From Bradyrhizobium sp. 190 (GTDB taxonomy: Bacteria > Pseudomonadota > Alphaproteobacteria > Rhizobiales > Xanthobacteraceae): 64,000 nucleotides of DNA. Of this stretch, positions 15,701 to 23,684 are shown one piece after another. Both the position numbers and the translations under genes were made by a program. Within the stretch, counting starts at the first letter, position 1. Every line of letters begins with the position of its first letter. Under the pieces are notes generated by a model. It ran no database searches and was not told the DNA's origin. It saw only the letters and a list, made by a program, of their open reading frames with translations. The stretch spans positions 310,001 to 374,000 of the forward strand of contig NZ_JADPJL010000005.1 of the NCBI RefSeq assembly GCF_023073415.1. Reading direction: 5' to 3'.

Positions 15701-16048
15701 GAGCATTCGACACATCTCGATGCTGTTTTTCACGCGCTGGCGGACCCGACGCGCCGCGCGATGCTTGGTCATTTGGCCGAGCGGGAGCTCACGATCGGGG
15801 AACTGGCGACGCCATTCCATATGAGCTTCGCCGGCGCGTCGAAACATGTGCGGGTGCTGGAGAATGCCGGGCTGGTGAAGCGCACGATCCGCGGCCGCAC
15901 CCATCTGTGCCGCCTCGAGGCGGCACGGCTCGCGGAAGCCGATGTGTGGCTGAAGCGCTACGAACGTTTCTGGAGCGCAAAACTCGACTCGCTGGAAGCC
16001 CTGCTGCGTGCAGAGGACGAGGCGAAAGCAAAGCAGGTGAAGGAGTAG
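15695..16048 (+). CDS. ArsR-family (SdpR-like) transcriptional regulator
   Basis: A 117-residue winged-helix repressor: LDAVFHALADPTRRAMLGHL, LTIGELATPFHMSFAGASKH (recognition helix) and VLENAGLVKRTIRGRTHLCR (wing). It lacks the ELCVCDL metal site of ArsR/SmtB sensors, as is usual for the subgroup paired with SRPBCC genes. I take the ATG at 15695; a GTG at 15677 is in frame but lacks the family start. It is the first gene of an operon with an SRPBCC gene (3 bases later), DUF899 and a membrane protein, and probably represses it. Confidence 0.88.
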   Translation: MVEHSTHLDAVFHALADPTRRAMLGHLAERELTIGELATPFHMSFAGASKHVRVLENAGLVKRTIRGRTHLCRLEAARLAEADVWLKRYERFWSAKLDSLEALLRAEDEAKAKQVKE

Positions 16049-16051
16049 ACA

Positions 16052-16585
16052 ATGAATGCAACGACAAAGCCCGATGCCTATGGCGAGTTGATCGAGCCGA
16101 CCACGCTCAAGATCCAAAGGCTTCTGCCCGGTCCGATCGAGCGCATCTGGGCCTACCTCACCGACAGCGACCTGCGCCGCAAATGGCTCGCGGCGGGCGC
16201 GATGGAGATGAAGGTCGGCTCGCCCGTCGAATTCGTCTGGCGCAACGACGAACTCAACGATCCCCCGGGCAAGCGCCCGGAGGGGTTCCCGGAAGAGCAT
16301 CGTATGCAGAGCCGGATCACCGAGCTCGAACCGCTCCGCAAGCTTTCGATCGCCTGGAACAACAGCGGCGACGTGACGTTCGAGCTGGAGCCCAAGGGCT
16401 CGGGCGTGCTGCTCACCGTGACCCATCGGCGTCTGCCCGATCGCTCGACCATGCTCAAAGTCAGCGCCGGCTGGCACATGCATCTCGATGTCCTGGTCGC
16501 CCGTGCCAACGACAAGGAACCGGCACCATTCTGGGACGGCTGGGCCCACCTGCAGCAGGAATACGACCGCCGGCTGCCGGCCTGA
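16052..16585 (+). CDS. SRPBCC (AHSA1) family protein
   Basis: A 177-residue START-like protein, partner of the ArsR regulator immediately upstream. Diagnostic segments are LKIQRLLPGPIERIWAYLTD, RRKWLAAGAMEM and the C-terminal FWDGWAHLQQEYDRRL. Proteins of this family in ArsR operons have no proven catalytic role and may bind the inducing hydrophobic ligand. It is followed by DUF899 after 41 bases. Confidence 0.87.
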   Translation: MNATTKPDAYGELIEPTTLKIQRLLPGPIERIWAYLTDSDLRRKWLAAGAMEMKVGSPVEFVWRNDELNDPPGKRPEGFPEEHRMQSRITELEPLRKLSIAWNNSGDVTFELEPKGSGVLLTVTHRRLPDRSTMLKVSAGWHMHLDVLVARANDKEPAPFWDGWAHLQQEYDRRLPA

Positions 16586-16626
16586 CGTGCAACGCAACAA
16601 GCACTGCAACAAACAGGAGGTTAGCT

Positions 16627-17376
16627 ATGCAGATTCATGCCGTTTCAGCGCAGGAGTGGGAAGCCGCGCGCAAGCAGTTGCTCGTGAAGGAGAAGGAATT
16701 GACCCACGCTCGCGACGCACTGGCCGCCGAGCGCCGGCGGATGCCGTGGTTGGCCGTGGAGAAGGAATATAAGTTCGAGGGGCCTGCGGGCAAGGCGAGC
16801 TTGCGCGATCTGTTCGAGGGCCGCCATCAGCTGATCGTCTACCGCGCCTTCTACGAGCCCGGCGTGTTCGGCTGGCCAGACCATGCCTGCCGCGGCTGCT
16901 CGATGGTGGCCGACCAGGTCGCTCATCTCGCGCATCTCAACGCCCGCGACACCACGCTCGTGTTCGCCTCGCGCGCGCCGCAGGCAGACATCGCGCGCCA
17001 GAAGGCGCGAATGGGATGGGAGATGATCCCCTGGTACACCGTTACGGACAGCTTTGATGCCGACTTCGACGTCGGCGAATGGCACGGCACCAACGTGTTC
17101 TTCCGCGACGGCAACAAGATTTACCGTACCTATTTCATCAATAACCGCGGCGACGAGCAGATGGGGAGCACCTGGAATTATCTCGACATCACGCCGCTCG
17201 GGCGCCAGGAGGAGTGGGAGGATTCGCCCGAAGGCTATCCGCAGACCCCAACCTATAAGTGGTGGAACTGGCACGACAGCTACGTCGAAGGTGCGGCGCC
17301 CGACAAGAGGTGGGTCGAGGTGTCGGATGCTGGCGAGGCCGCATTCCGGAAGCAGTCCGCGAGTGCGAAGCGATGA
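16627..17376 (+). CDS. DUF899 family thioredoxin-like protein
   Basis: A 249-residue protein of the DUF899 family, a thioredoxin/AhpC-like fold. Family marks are LLVKEKELTHARDALAAERR, MPWLAVEKEYKFEGP, LIVYRAFYEPGVFGWPDHAC with a CRGC pair (about residues 90-93), FASRAPQADI and the tyrosine/tryptophan-rich end. It may act as a thiol peroxidase or disulfide reductase; this is not demonstrated. A textbook AGGAGG precedes the ATG at 16627, so it is probably well translated. Its stop overlaps the next start as ATGA. Confidence 0.87.
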   Translation: MQIHAVSAQEWEAARKQLLVKEKELTHARDALAAERRRMPWLAVEKEYKFEGPAGKASLRDLFEGRHQLIVYRAFYEPGVFGWPDHACRGCSMVADQVAHLAHLNARDTTLVFASRAPQADIARQKARMGWEMIPWYTVTDSFDADFDVGEWHGTNVFFRDGNKIYRTYFINNRGDEQMGSTWNYLDITPLGRQEEWEDSPEGYPQTPTYKWWNWHDSYVEGAAPDKRWVEVSDAGEAAFRKQSASAKR

Positions 17377-17672
17377 GCCAGGGCTGTAGCCAAGGCTATT
17401 CCGGCGGATCCGGCGGCGCGATCCGCCGGAGCACCGCCGCGCGGAAGGTGGCCAACGGGCTCTATCTCGCGGCCGCGCCGACATTCGCGACAATGGCGCT
17501 GCTTACCGGCGTCCTTGGATCGGCGGATGCGTTGTGTTCGACCGCGAGTGCGTCACCTCTCGGCGGAATGGTCCCGATGTACTTATTGATGAGCGCCTTC
17601 CATTCGGCGCCCTGGCTGAAGCTGATTGCCAGTCGCACGCGAACTTCGCAGGTCAGTGAAAGCCGGGCGTGA
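17373..17672 (+). CDS. Small inner-membrane protein of unknown function
   Basis: A 99-residue protein coupled to DUF899 by an ATGA overlap. It has a Gly/Ser-rich head (residues 1-20) and two predicted membrane segments: GLYLAAAPTFATMALLTGVL (about 28-47) and PLGGMVPMYLLMSAFHSAPW (about 62-81). The pattern MYLLMSAFHSAPWLKL recalls uncharacterised membrane proteins in rhizobia. Conserved polar residues in the second helix (S, H) could matter. I cannot give a function; the coupling suggests it works with DUF899 at the membrane. Confidence 0.7.
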   Translation: MSQGCSQGYSGGSGGAIRRSTAARKVANGLYLAAAPTFATMALLTGVLGSADALCSTASASPLGGMVPMYLLMSAFHSAPWLKLIASRTRTSQVSESRA

Positions 17673-17682
17673 GACGCCCGGC
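17662..17682 (+). terminator. Strong stem-loop at the end of the DUF899 operon
   Basis: GCCGGGCGT (17662-17670) and ACGCCCGGC (17674-17682) form a perfect 9-bp stem with a three-base loop. The TGA stop codon of the membrane-protein gene (17670-17672) lies at the top of the hairpin. No T-run follows, so it may protect mRNA ends instead of terminating alone. Confidence 0.5.
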
Positions 17683-17739
17683 CGGGGCATTCGAAGAGTT
17701 CGTGGTCCACCCGTGCTGTTTTACCGAAGGAGAAAGAGC

Positions 17740-18156
17740 TTGAGCCACGCCTATACCGGCGGATGCGCCTGCGGTGCGATCCGATATGAAATCTCTGCTG
17801 AGCCAATGGCGTCGAACGATTGCCAGTGCCGCGACTGTCAACGCAAGAGCGGCACCGGGCATGGATCCTATTTGACTTTCCCGCATCGCAAGGACGTGAA
17901 GCTCACGGGCGAAGCCACGCACTGGGACATGGTCGGCGATAGCGGTAACGTAAAGAGCCGCGGCTTCTGTCCCACCTGCGGTTCACCGGTCTATCTGACG
18001 TTCTCGGCCTGGTCAGATCTATTCACCATCCACGCAGCGAGCCTGGATGATCCAACCCGATATAAGCCGCAGGCGGTAACGTACCATGTGCGCGGTTACG
18101 CGTGGGACCATCTCGATCCGGCACTGCCGAAATTCGAAAAGATGCCGCCGGGCTGA
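17740..18156 (+). CDS. GFA-family (glutathione-dependent formaldehyde-activating-like) zinc protein
   Basis: A 138-residue protein of the GFA/CENP-V fold. The zinc ligands are GGCACGAIRYE, NDCQCRDCQRKSG and FCPTCGSPVY. Members bind glutathione or other thiols in a hydrophobic pocket, but most are not true formaldehyde-activating enzymes. I call the start at TTG 17740 because GAAGGAGAAAGAG sits at the right distance and no ATG fits. It follows the DUF899 operon by 67 bases, past the hairpin. Confidence 0.82.
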   Translation: MSHAYTGGCACGAIRYEISAEPMASNDCQCRDCQRKSGTGHGSYLTFPHRKDVKLTGEATHWDMVGDSGNVKSRGFCPTCGSPVYLTFSAWSDLFTIHAASLDDPTRYKPQAVTYHVRGYAWDHLDPALPKFEKMPPG

Positions 18157-18287
18157 GATGCGCACCGCGTGGTTTCAATGAGATTGCCCAAGCCAGTTCG
18201 CCGTCGACGAACTGCTTCCACACCTTGGCCTGGTCCGCGTCCTCGCGAGCCCCGGGGCGTTACCGCCCGACCGGGATCCGAACGCCG

Positions 18288-18306
18288 GGCGCAGCTTTGC
18301 TGCGCC
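18288..18306 (+). terminator. Perfect hairpin GGCGCAGC-TTT-GCTGCGCC
   Basis: An 8-bp perfect stem with a TTT loop lies in the 241-base gap between the GFA gene and the Lin0512 gene. There is no following T-run. The rest of this gap shows no recognisable gene. Confidence 0.35.
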
Positions 18307-18397
18307 GTGACTTGACGCGGCGGCCGCAAGCGAGGATTGAGAGGGCAGGCCTTTCGCCGGATAATCTCTCCCCACGCCAACGACAAGAGGAAATGCC

Positions 18398-18748
18398 ATG
18401 GCACGCGTGCGCTGTATCACCGAAATGGGCATGGGCGTCGACGTTCACGGACGCGACGCCACCAAGGCCGCCAGGCGCGCCGTTTCCGACGCCATCCGCC
18501 ATTCCAGCCTCGGCTTCTTCCGGATGCTGGGGAAGACCGCCAACGACATGTTCGTCGAGGTCACCGTCGCGGTGCCGGACCCGAGCGGGGTCGACACTGC
18601 GGCAGTTGCCAAAGAACTGCCGTACGGCACCGTGAACGTGACGGCGGTCAAGGGCGGGCTGGAAGTGCCGGCCGAGAGCGGTAGCGACTCCATCATCATC
18701 GCGAACGCGGCCGTGATCGTGAGTTTCGACGACGGCAAGACCGGCTAA
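18398..18748 (+). CDS. Lin0512 family protein
   Basis: A 116-residue protein of the uncharacterised Lin0512 family: [52 protein letters not shown] and [14 protein letters not shown]. It lies 38 bases upstream of an IlvD/Edd dehydratase gene on the same strand, so the two probably form an operon. That pairing suggests an accessory role to the dehydratase or to the same catabolic route; no direct function is known. Confidence 0.85.
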   Translation: MARVRCITEMGMGVDVHGRDATKAARRAVSDAIRHSSLGFFRMLGKTANDMFVEVTVAVPDPSGVDTAAVAKELPYGTVNVTAVKGGLEVPAESGSDSIIIANAAVIVSFDDGKTG

Positions 18749-18786
18749 ACAAGAACCGCGATCAACCGGAAGACCTGGAGCACCCC

Positions 18787-20508
18787 ATGACGACGCAGGA
18801 CAGCAGCACCTATTGGAAGCGAGGGCGGGTGGAGCTGCGCGCTGCCGGATTCGATCCTGACCGCGCGGCCCAAGCCAACGCGGTGGTGACGATTGCCAGC
18901 GCCTACACCAATGCCCATCGCTGCAACAACCGCGTGCGCGCCATTACCGATCTGCTGGTCGATATCTTGGCGGAGCGCGGCGGGCAGGGGCTGATCGTCG
19001 GCGCGCCGGCGGTGTCGGATGCGCTGACGCAGGGCACGCCGACGGCGGGCTACAGCCTCGCCTCGCGCGACGTCGTCGCCGACTGTTTTGAGATCGGCCA
19101 CTACGCGCATCATGGCGATGCGATGATTGTCATTTCCGGCTGCGACAAGACGGGCGCGGCCGCGCTGATGCCGCTGGCGCGCACCAATGCTTTTGGGCTC
19201 GTGCTCTATCCCGGCACCAGCACGCCGGGTCGCGTCTCGTTCGGGGCATGGGCCAGCAAGGGCAACAACATCACGATCCTCGATTACGCCGAGGCGCGCG
19301 CCGCCAACGAGTCCGGCCGCCTCTCCGGCGAGGAGTTGCTGGAAGTCGAGCGCAACGTGATGCCGGGCAGCGGTACCTGCGGTGCCATGTTCACCGCCAA
19401 CACCATGAGTACGATCGCGGAGGCGATCGGCATGATGCTGCCACGCGGCGCCTCGCATCCCGCCGACTACGACGCCGGCAGCGACATCCACGCCGACGTC
19501 CGCGCGCAGGCGCGGGCTTCGGTCGATGCCATGTACCGGCTGATGGAGGCCGGCATCCGGCCACGCGACATCATGACCGAGCGGGCGTTTGAGAATGCGA
19601 TCACGACCGTCTACGCGATGGGCGGTTCGACCAACATGTATCTGCATCTGCTCGCGGTCGCGCGCGAGGCACAGGTGCCGATCACCATCGAGCGCATCCA
19701 GCAGGTCGGCGAGCGCGTCCCGCTGCTGGTCAATCTGCAGCCGCATGGACCGTTCGCAATGGGCAGCCTGCATGCGATCGGCGGCGTGCCGGTTGTGATG
19801 AAGGAATTGCTTCGCGCGGGCCTTCTGCATGGCGACGTCATGACGGTGACCGGCAAGACGTTGGCGGAAAATCTCGCCGATGTTCCGACGCTCGAACAGA
19901 TGGCGCCGCAGGAGATCGTCCTTCCGGTGTCGAAACCAATCGCGCCGGCGAACAATCACATCAGCGTCCTGAAGGGCAACCTCGCGCCGGAGAGCTGTTT
20001 GCTCAAGCTGTCGGGCAAGGCGCTCGAGAAGGGGCAGTTCCGCGGCACTGCGCGCGTCTTCGAGTCAGAGGCGGACACGATGGCCGCGATCCGCGCTGGC
20101 GAGATTGTGTCGGGCAATGTTATCGTGGTGCGCAATGTCGGTCCGGTCGGCGGACCCGGCATGCCCGAAATGGTGATGCTGACGATCCAGCTCCAGGGGC
20201 GGGGCCTCGGCGAGGATGTCGCGCTGATCACCGACGGCCGTTTTTCCGGCGTCTCGCACGGCATCCTGATCGGCCACGTCTCGCCGGAAGCCGCGCGCGG
20301 CGGCCCGATCGCCGCGGTGCGCGACGGCGATACGATCGTGATCGATCCGGGCGCCCGCACCGTGAATCTCGAAGTGCCAGCGGAAGAGATCACCCGCCGC
20401 ATGGCCGACTGGCGCGCGCCTGCCTCAATCGCCGCGGTACGGCCAGGATCGGTGCACGACAAGTACATCCGGCTGGTATCGTCGGCGCATTATGGGTGTG
20501 TGTTGTAA
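18787..20508 (+). CDS. IlvD/Edd-family dehydratase (dihydroxy-acid or sugar-acid dehydratase)
   Basis: A 573-residue Fe-S dehydratase. The likely cluster ligands are C46 (NAHRCNNRV), the Cys in [14 protein letters not shown], and the Cys in [15 protein letters not shown]; the last two are the invariant pair of the family, and the Lys of CDK is the carbamylation candidate. The first ligand context (HRCN) differs from IlvD and is closer to the PCN of sugar-acid dehydratases. The C-terminal domain has [11 protein letters not shown] and LITDGRFSG. It removes water from a 2,3-dihydroxy acid. I do not name it ilvD, because its partner is Lin0512 and no other isoleucine/valine genes are present. Confidence 0.85.
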   Translation: MTTQDSSTYWKRGRVELRAAGFDPDRAAQANAVVTIASAYTNAHRCNNRVRAITDLLVDILAERGGQGLIVGAPAVSDALTQGTPTAGYSLASRDVVADCFEIGHYAHHGDAMIVISGCDKTGAAALMPLARTNAFGLVLYPGTSTPGRVSFGAWASKGNNITILDYAEARAANESGRLSGEELLEVERNVMPGSGTCGAMFTANTMSTIAEAIGMMLPRGASHPADYDAGSDIHADVRAQARASVDAMYRLMEAGIRPRDIMTERAFENAITTVYAMGGSTNMYLHLLAVAREAQVPITIERIQQVGERVPLLVNLQPHGPFAMGSLHAIGGVPVVMKELLRAGLLHGDVMTVTGKTLAENLADVPTLEQMAPQEIVLPVSKPIAPANNHISVLKGNLAPESCLLKLSGKALEKGQFRGTARVFESEADTMAAIRAGEIVSGNVIVVRNVGPVGGPGMPEMVMLTIQLQGRGLGEDVALITDGRFSGVSHGILIGHVSPEAARGGPIAAVRDGDTIVIDPGARTVNLEVPAEEITRRMADWRAPASIAAVRPGSVHDKYIRLVSSAHYGCVL

Positions 20509-20562
20509 CTTTGCGGTGTACCGGGTGCAGAGCCGGGTTCGAACTGTCGAACATCCAATGGG

Positions 20563-21093
20563 TCACGAGGGTTCTTGAAATGTCGAGCCGGAAGGCAAGG
20601 TGATCGATGCCGCGATGTCGGCAAGAGACCTGAACAGGATCAGCGGATCATCCTTCGAAGGAACAAAGCCGCGCCGCTTCCAAAAATTAGCGGCCTCGAT
20701 ATCGACAGCATTGACGATGAGGGCACGTCCGCCAATCAGGCTGGCCGCAATTACGCAACGTTGCAGCGCATGCTTGAGCAATCCAGTGCCAATTCCTTTG
20801 CCGATGTAATTCTGATCTGCCGCCAGCTGTCCCAACAACAGGCAAGGAACGGGATCAGGCGGCTGACCGGTACGGATCGATCGCGGCAGCGTTGCGGGAA
20901 GAACCGCCGTAGGCGCGAGGCCGTAATAGCCAAGGACCCGATTGGCTTCATGTACGACCATGACGGCCGTGAAACCCTTCTCTTGATTGGAGAGCGCGCG
21001 TGTCTTCAGCCATCGATCCAGAGACGGCTTGCCACAGGAGAACCCAGAGACGTCGTGAGCCGCTGTGAGCGGCTCCGGCTCGGAAATAGCCAC
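20563..21093 (-). CDS. GNAT-type toxin (TacT-like acetyltransferase)
   Basis: A 176-residue GNAT protein of the TacT toxin group, which acetylates aminoacyl-tRNA. Typical parts are DVSGFSCGKPSLDRWLKTRA at the N-terminus, VLGYYGLAPTAV, LLLGQLAADQNYIGKGIGTG (acetyl-CoA loop) and the terminal AANFWKRRGFVPSKDDPL. It starts with GTG (21093), three bases after the DUF1778 antitoxin stop and in the same frame. The toxin should be held inactive by that antitoxin. Confidence 0.87.
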   Translation of the reverse strand: MAISEPEPLTAAHDVSGFSCGKPSLDRWLKTRALSNQEKGFTAVMVVHEANRVLGYYGLAPTAVLPATLPRSIRTGQPPDPVPCLLLGQLAADQNYIGKGIGTGLLKHALQRCVIAASLIGGRALIVNAVDIEAANFWKRRGFVPSKDDPLILFRSLADIAASITLPSGSTFQEPS

Positions 21094-21096
21094 CTT

Positions 21097-21399
21097 TCAC
21101 TTCTCGGCTTTTGCCTTCCCGGATTCCCACGGAGCGGTGCGTTGAAAGAGTTCGACCATTTCAGGTACCGGGTGCCCGGGTTGCGAAAGAACCTCCATAA
21201 AGGCCTTGAAGCCAGCCGGACTCATCCGGATGGGCGCCGCTTCCATCAGAACATCTTCCGCCGCACGTACCGCTGCCTCGCGCACGAAATCGGTGCGCGA
21301 ACGGCCACGCAAGCTGGCCGCACGATCGATAATGGCGATATCAGTTTCGGGCAGTCGCATCGATAGCGGATGCTCTTTTCGTTTTATGACGCGCGGCAC
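21097..21399 (-). CDS. DUF1778 (TacA-like) antitoxin
   Basis: A 100-residue antitoxin with an N-terminal ribbon-helix-helix: SMRLPETDIAIIDRAASLRG then RTDFVREAAVRAAEDVLME. The C-terminal half (PIRMSPAGFKAFMEVLSQPG) is the toxin-neutralising part. I use the GTG at 21399, preceded by GCAGGAGATTC; the frame upstream runs through the operator. It precedes the GNAT toxin gene and probably autoregulates through the GTATT dyad upstream. Confidence 0.87.
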   Translation of the reverse strand: MPRVIKRKEHPLSMRLPETDIAIIDRAASLRGRSRTDFVREAAVRAAEDVLMEAAPIRMSPAGFKAFMEVLSQPGHPVPEMVELFQRTAPWESGKAKAEK

Positions 21400-21425
21400 T
21401 CGGAATCTCCTGCGGAAGCTGTAGT

Positions 21426-21439
21426 GTATTTTACAATAC
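21426..21439. promoter_or_regulatory. Dyad GTATT-TTAC-AATAC ahead of the TacAT-like pair
   Basis: A perfect 5-base inverted repeat with a 4-base spacer lies 27 bases upstream of the antitoxin start, in an AT-rich promoter stretch. It is the likely operator of the ribbon-helix-helix antitoxin. Confidence 0.5.
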
Positions 21440-21490
21440 GAATTTTTCAAGTTGCTAAACGGGTGTGTTCATGATTTGTTCTAGTCTATC

Positions 21491-22034
21491 ATGGACGAGT
21501 TTGCAAGCTGTAGTGGTGCCCGATTATTCCTCGCGGCCGTTCCCGATGCAGGCACGGCAGAGCGAATTCACCAATTGGCTGGCGTACTCAAGCGCGCGCA
21601 TCATTTCGACGGCAAGCTCATCGCCCCCGACCGGCTGCACATTTCGCTGTTCGCTCTCAGCGGGTTGCCTGAGGGCCAGCTTTGCGCCGCGTGGGAGGCG
21701 GCCATGGACGTGCGAACCGAGCCGTTTGAGGTCTCGTTCGATCGCACAGCCAGCTTTCGGGGGCGGGCCGGGCAATCGCCCGTTCGTCCTGATCGGAGAG
21801 AAAGGATTGCGCCGGCTGCAATCGTTTCGGCAAATGCTCGGCGCCGCGATGACGCGAAGAGGGTTGAGGCGGCTGGCCAACACGAATTTCACGCCGCACG
21901 TCACGTTGTTGTATGACGCGCGTAGCGTAGACGAGTATCCAATCGAACCGATTGGCTGGACGATTACGGAGTTTGTACTCGTCCGCAGCTTGAACGGCCA
22001 CGAACACCTCGTACGATGGCCTCTGTGGGTATGA
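21491..22034 (+). pseudogene. 2'-5' RNA ligase / ThpR-like gene broken by a one-base frameshift
   Basis: Two overlapping frames together encode one protein of the 2H phosphoesterase family. The first frame holds LFLAAVPDAGTAERIHQLAG and the first HxS/T motif (HISLFALSGLPEG); the second holds NRPFVLIGEKGLRRLQ, the second motif (FTPHVTLLYD) and the end. The frames meet at a run of five Gs (21759-21763). Removing one G gives a smooth SFRGGPGNRPFVL, as in intact relatives. Either this is a recent pseudogene or the extra G is a sequencing error. Each fragment has only one of the two catalytic His motifs. Confidence 0.8.
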
Positions 22035-22076
22035 CAGGTAATTAGCGGAGTTATCCAGCGGACATTCCGCGACGTA

Positions 22077-22712
22077 TTATTTCGTCATAGTGAGCCGCTG
22101 CATCATCTCCTCGATCGAATTGAACAGATGCGTCGGTCCCGCTGCCTCCAGCGCGCTCGGAAGTGCGTAGCCCCAGGCAACCGCGCCGGAATCCATACCG
22201 GCGGCCCTGGCCGCCTCGATGTCGCGGATCTCGTCGCCAATGCAGATCGTATCTGCTGGCTCCGTTCCCAACCGTCGTGCGACCTGCCGAAATTTCCAGT
22301 GCTTGCCGAATATGGCAGCGCCGCAGTCGAAACGAGTGATTTGGGCGGCGGCGGGTCCGAGCACCTGCCGGACGGAGGCTTCGCTGTCGGAACTGACGAT
22401 GGCGATCTTGATGCCTATGTGTTGTAGGTCGGTCAGCATGGCCGGGATGCCCTTGAACAGCGATATCTCGCTCGCCGCGGCGAGCTTGCGCTTTCGCATG
22501 TCGCTGACGATGGCCGGCAGTTGCCATTTGGATACGTTGAGCCGCGCCATGATTTCACGTGCGGTCAGGCCGCGCAGCCCCTCCATTTCCTCAGCGGGAA
22601 CGGGCGTGAGATTGAACCGCGCGACCATGTCGTGAAAGGACGAGCGAAACCAGGGAAGCGAGTCGGCCAGCGTGCCGTCAAAGTCGAAAATGGCGAGGCG
22701 ATAGCGGGTCAT
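22077..22712 (-). CDS. HAD-superfamily hydrolase (phosphoglycolate-phosphatase-like)
   Basis: A 211-residue HAD phosphatase with all four motifs: I, IFDFDGTLADSLP; II, KIAIVSSDSEA; III, the Lys of FGKHWKFRQVARR; IV, ICIGDEIRDIEAARAAGM. The cap domain sits between motifs I and II. It lies 21 bases downstream of the SDR gene on the minus strand, so the two are likely co-transcribed. The substrate is unknown. Confidence 0.88.
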   Translation of the reverse strand: MTRYRLAIFDFDGTLADSLPWFRSSFHDMVARFNLTPVPAEEMEGLRGLTAREIMARLNVSKWQLPAIVSDMRKRKLAAASEISLFKGIPAMLTDLQHIGIKIAIVSSDSEASVRQVLGPAAAQITRFDCGAAIFGKHWKFRQVARRLGTEPADTICIGDEIRDIEAARAAGMDSGAVAWGYALPSALEAAGPTHLFNSIEEMMQRLTMTK

Positions 22713-22733
22713 GAGGGAAGGGCTTTCAGCGGG

Positions 22734-23606
22734 TCACTTGTCGTCGCCGCTGAAATACGCGGGCTTGCCCGTGGTCCAGGTCTCGCCCCAGAGTTGGCCG
22801 CCGCCGTCGACCGTCAGCGTCTCACCAGTCACAAATTTCGCGGACGGTCCGGCAAGGAAAGCGCTGGCCTCCGCGACGTCCCAGGGCGAGCCGACGCGCA
22901 TCATCGGGTTCGAGCGCGGGTAGGCCGCGCGGGCCTCGGGCGAATAGACGTTCCAGCCCTCGGTTTCGATCGCGCCCGGTGCCACGCAATTGACCCGAAT
23001 GTTCAGCGGCGCCCATTCGACCGCGACGGCGCGGGACAGCCCGATCACGCCGCTTCGCGCGGCGATGGTGTGGGCGATGCCGTAGAGGCCGTGTGTTGTC
23101 ACGACTACGATGTTGACGATGCTGCCGGGACGCTTGTGGTCGCGCCAGTGTTGCGCGGCGGCCTGCATCATGTACCAGGTGCCGTTCAGATTGGTGTTGA
23201 TGACGGCGTTCCAGCCCTTCACCGAGAAATCGATCGCTGCCTGCGGAAACTGTCCGCCGGCGCTGTTGATGAGACTGTCGACGCGGCCATGCGCGACCCA
23301 GATCGTGTCGAACAGAGCGTTGACCGCATCGGGCTCCCGGATGTCGGCGACGTGCGCGGATGCCTTGAAACCGCGGTCCGCCAGCTGGGCCACGAGCGCA
23401 TCGAGCTTGCCTCCATCGCGCCCGACCACGGCGACATGCGCCCCCAGCCGCGCGAACAGCCAGGTGATCGCCCGTCCGATGCCGCCGGCACCGCCCGTTA
23501 CGACGACGACCTGATCCTTACATGCATCGGCCGCGAACATGGTCGGGTGAGCCGCAAGCTCCTCATCAGTGAGGCCGAGCTTCGCCGGAGACGGTTGATC
23601 GGTCAT
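22734..23606 (-). CDS. SDR-fold protein with an altered catalytic motif
   Basis: A 290-residue SDR-fold protein. The cofactor loop VVVTGGAGGIGRAI (about residues 34-47), VVGRDGGK and NSAGG are intact. The usual Y-x-x-x-K is absent: the matching segment reads AHTIAARSGVIGLSRA, placing Thr and Arg at the Tyr and Lys positions. Enoyl-CoA reductase-like members (DECR/PECR) also depart from this motif, so it may act on an acyl-CoA. The C-terminus FVTGETLTVDGGGQLWGE is family-typical. Confidence 0.85.
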   Translation of the reverse strand: MTDQPSPAKLGLTDEELAAHPTMFAADACKDQVVVVTGGAGGIGRAITWLFARLGAHVAVVGRDGGKLDALVAQLADRGFKASAHVADIREPDAVNALFDTIWVAHGRVDSLINSAGGQFPQAAIDFSVKGWNAVINTNLNGTWYMMQAAAQHWRDHKRPGSIVNIVVVTTHGLYGIAHTIAARSGVIGLSRAVAVEWAPLNIRVNCVAPGAIETEGWNVYSPEARAAYPRSNPMMRVGSPWDVAEASAFLAGPSAKFVTGETLTVDGGGQLWGETWTTGKPAYFSGDDK

Positions 23607-23684
23607 GAATGGCGCGGGCCCTTGTTATATGGGGCATCAGCCGTACATTAGCCACGCAATAACAACCACGCAAAACGAGTTTTG

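Noticed and set aside
15907..16626. Long N-terminal extension in frame with DUF899
   Set aside because: It overlaps the ArsR and SRPBCC genes, has no family sequence, and the AGGAGG before 16627 fixes the true start.
18157..18397. Possible remnant gene on the minus strand (KQFVDGELAWAISLKP)
   Set aside because: The frame is short, overlaps the GFA gene end and I could not match it to a family.
18787..20508. Biosynthetic IlvD
   Set aside because: The first Cys context and the Lin0512 neighbour differ from biosynthetic IlvD; only the IlvD/Edd family is supported.
20525..20550. tRNA T-arm-like GGGTTCGAAC word after the IlvD gene
   Set aside because: Only a T-loop-like word is present. No acceptor stem, D-arm or anticodon arm fits between the IlvD stop at 20508 and this word.
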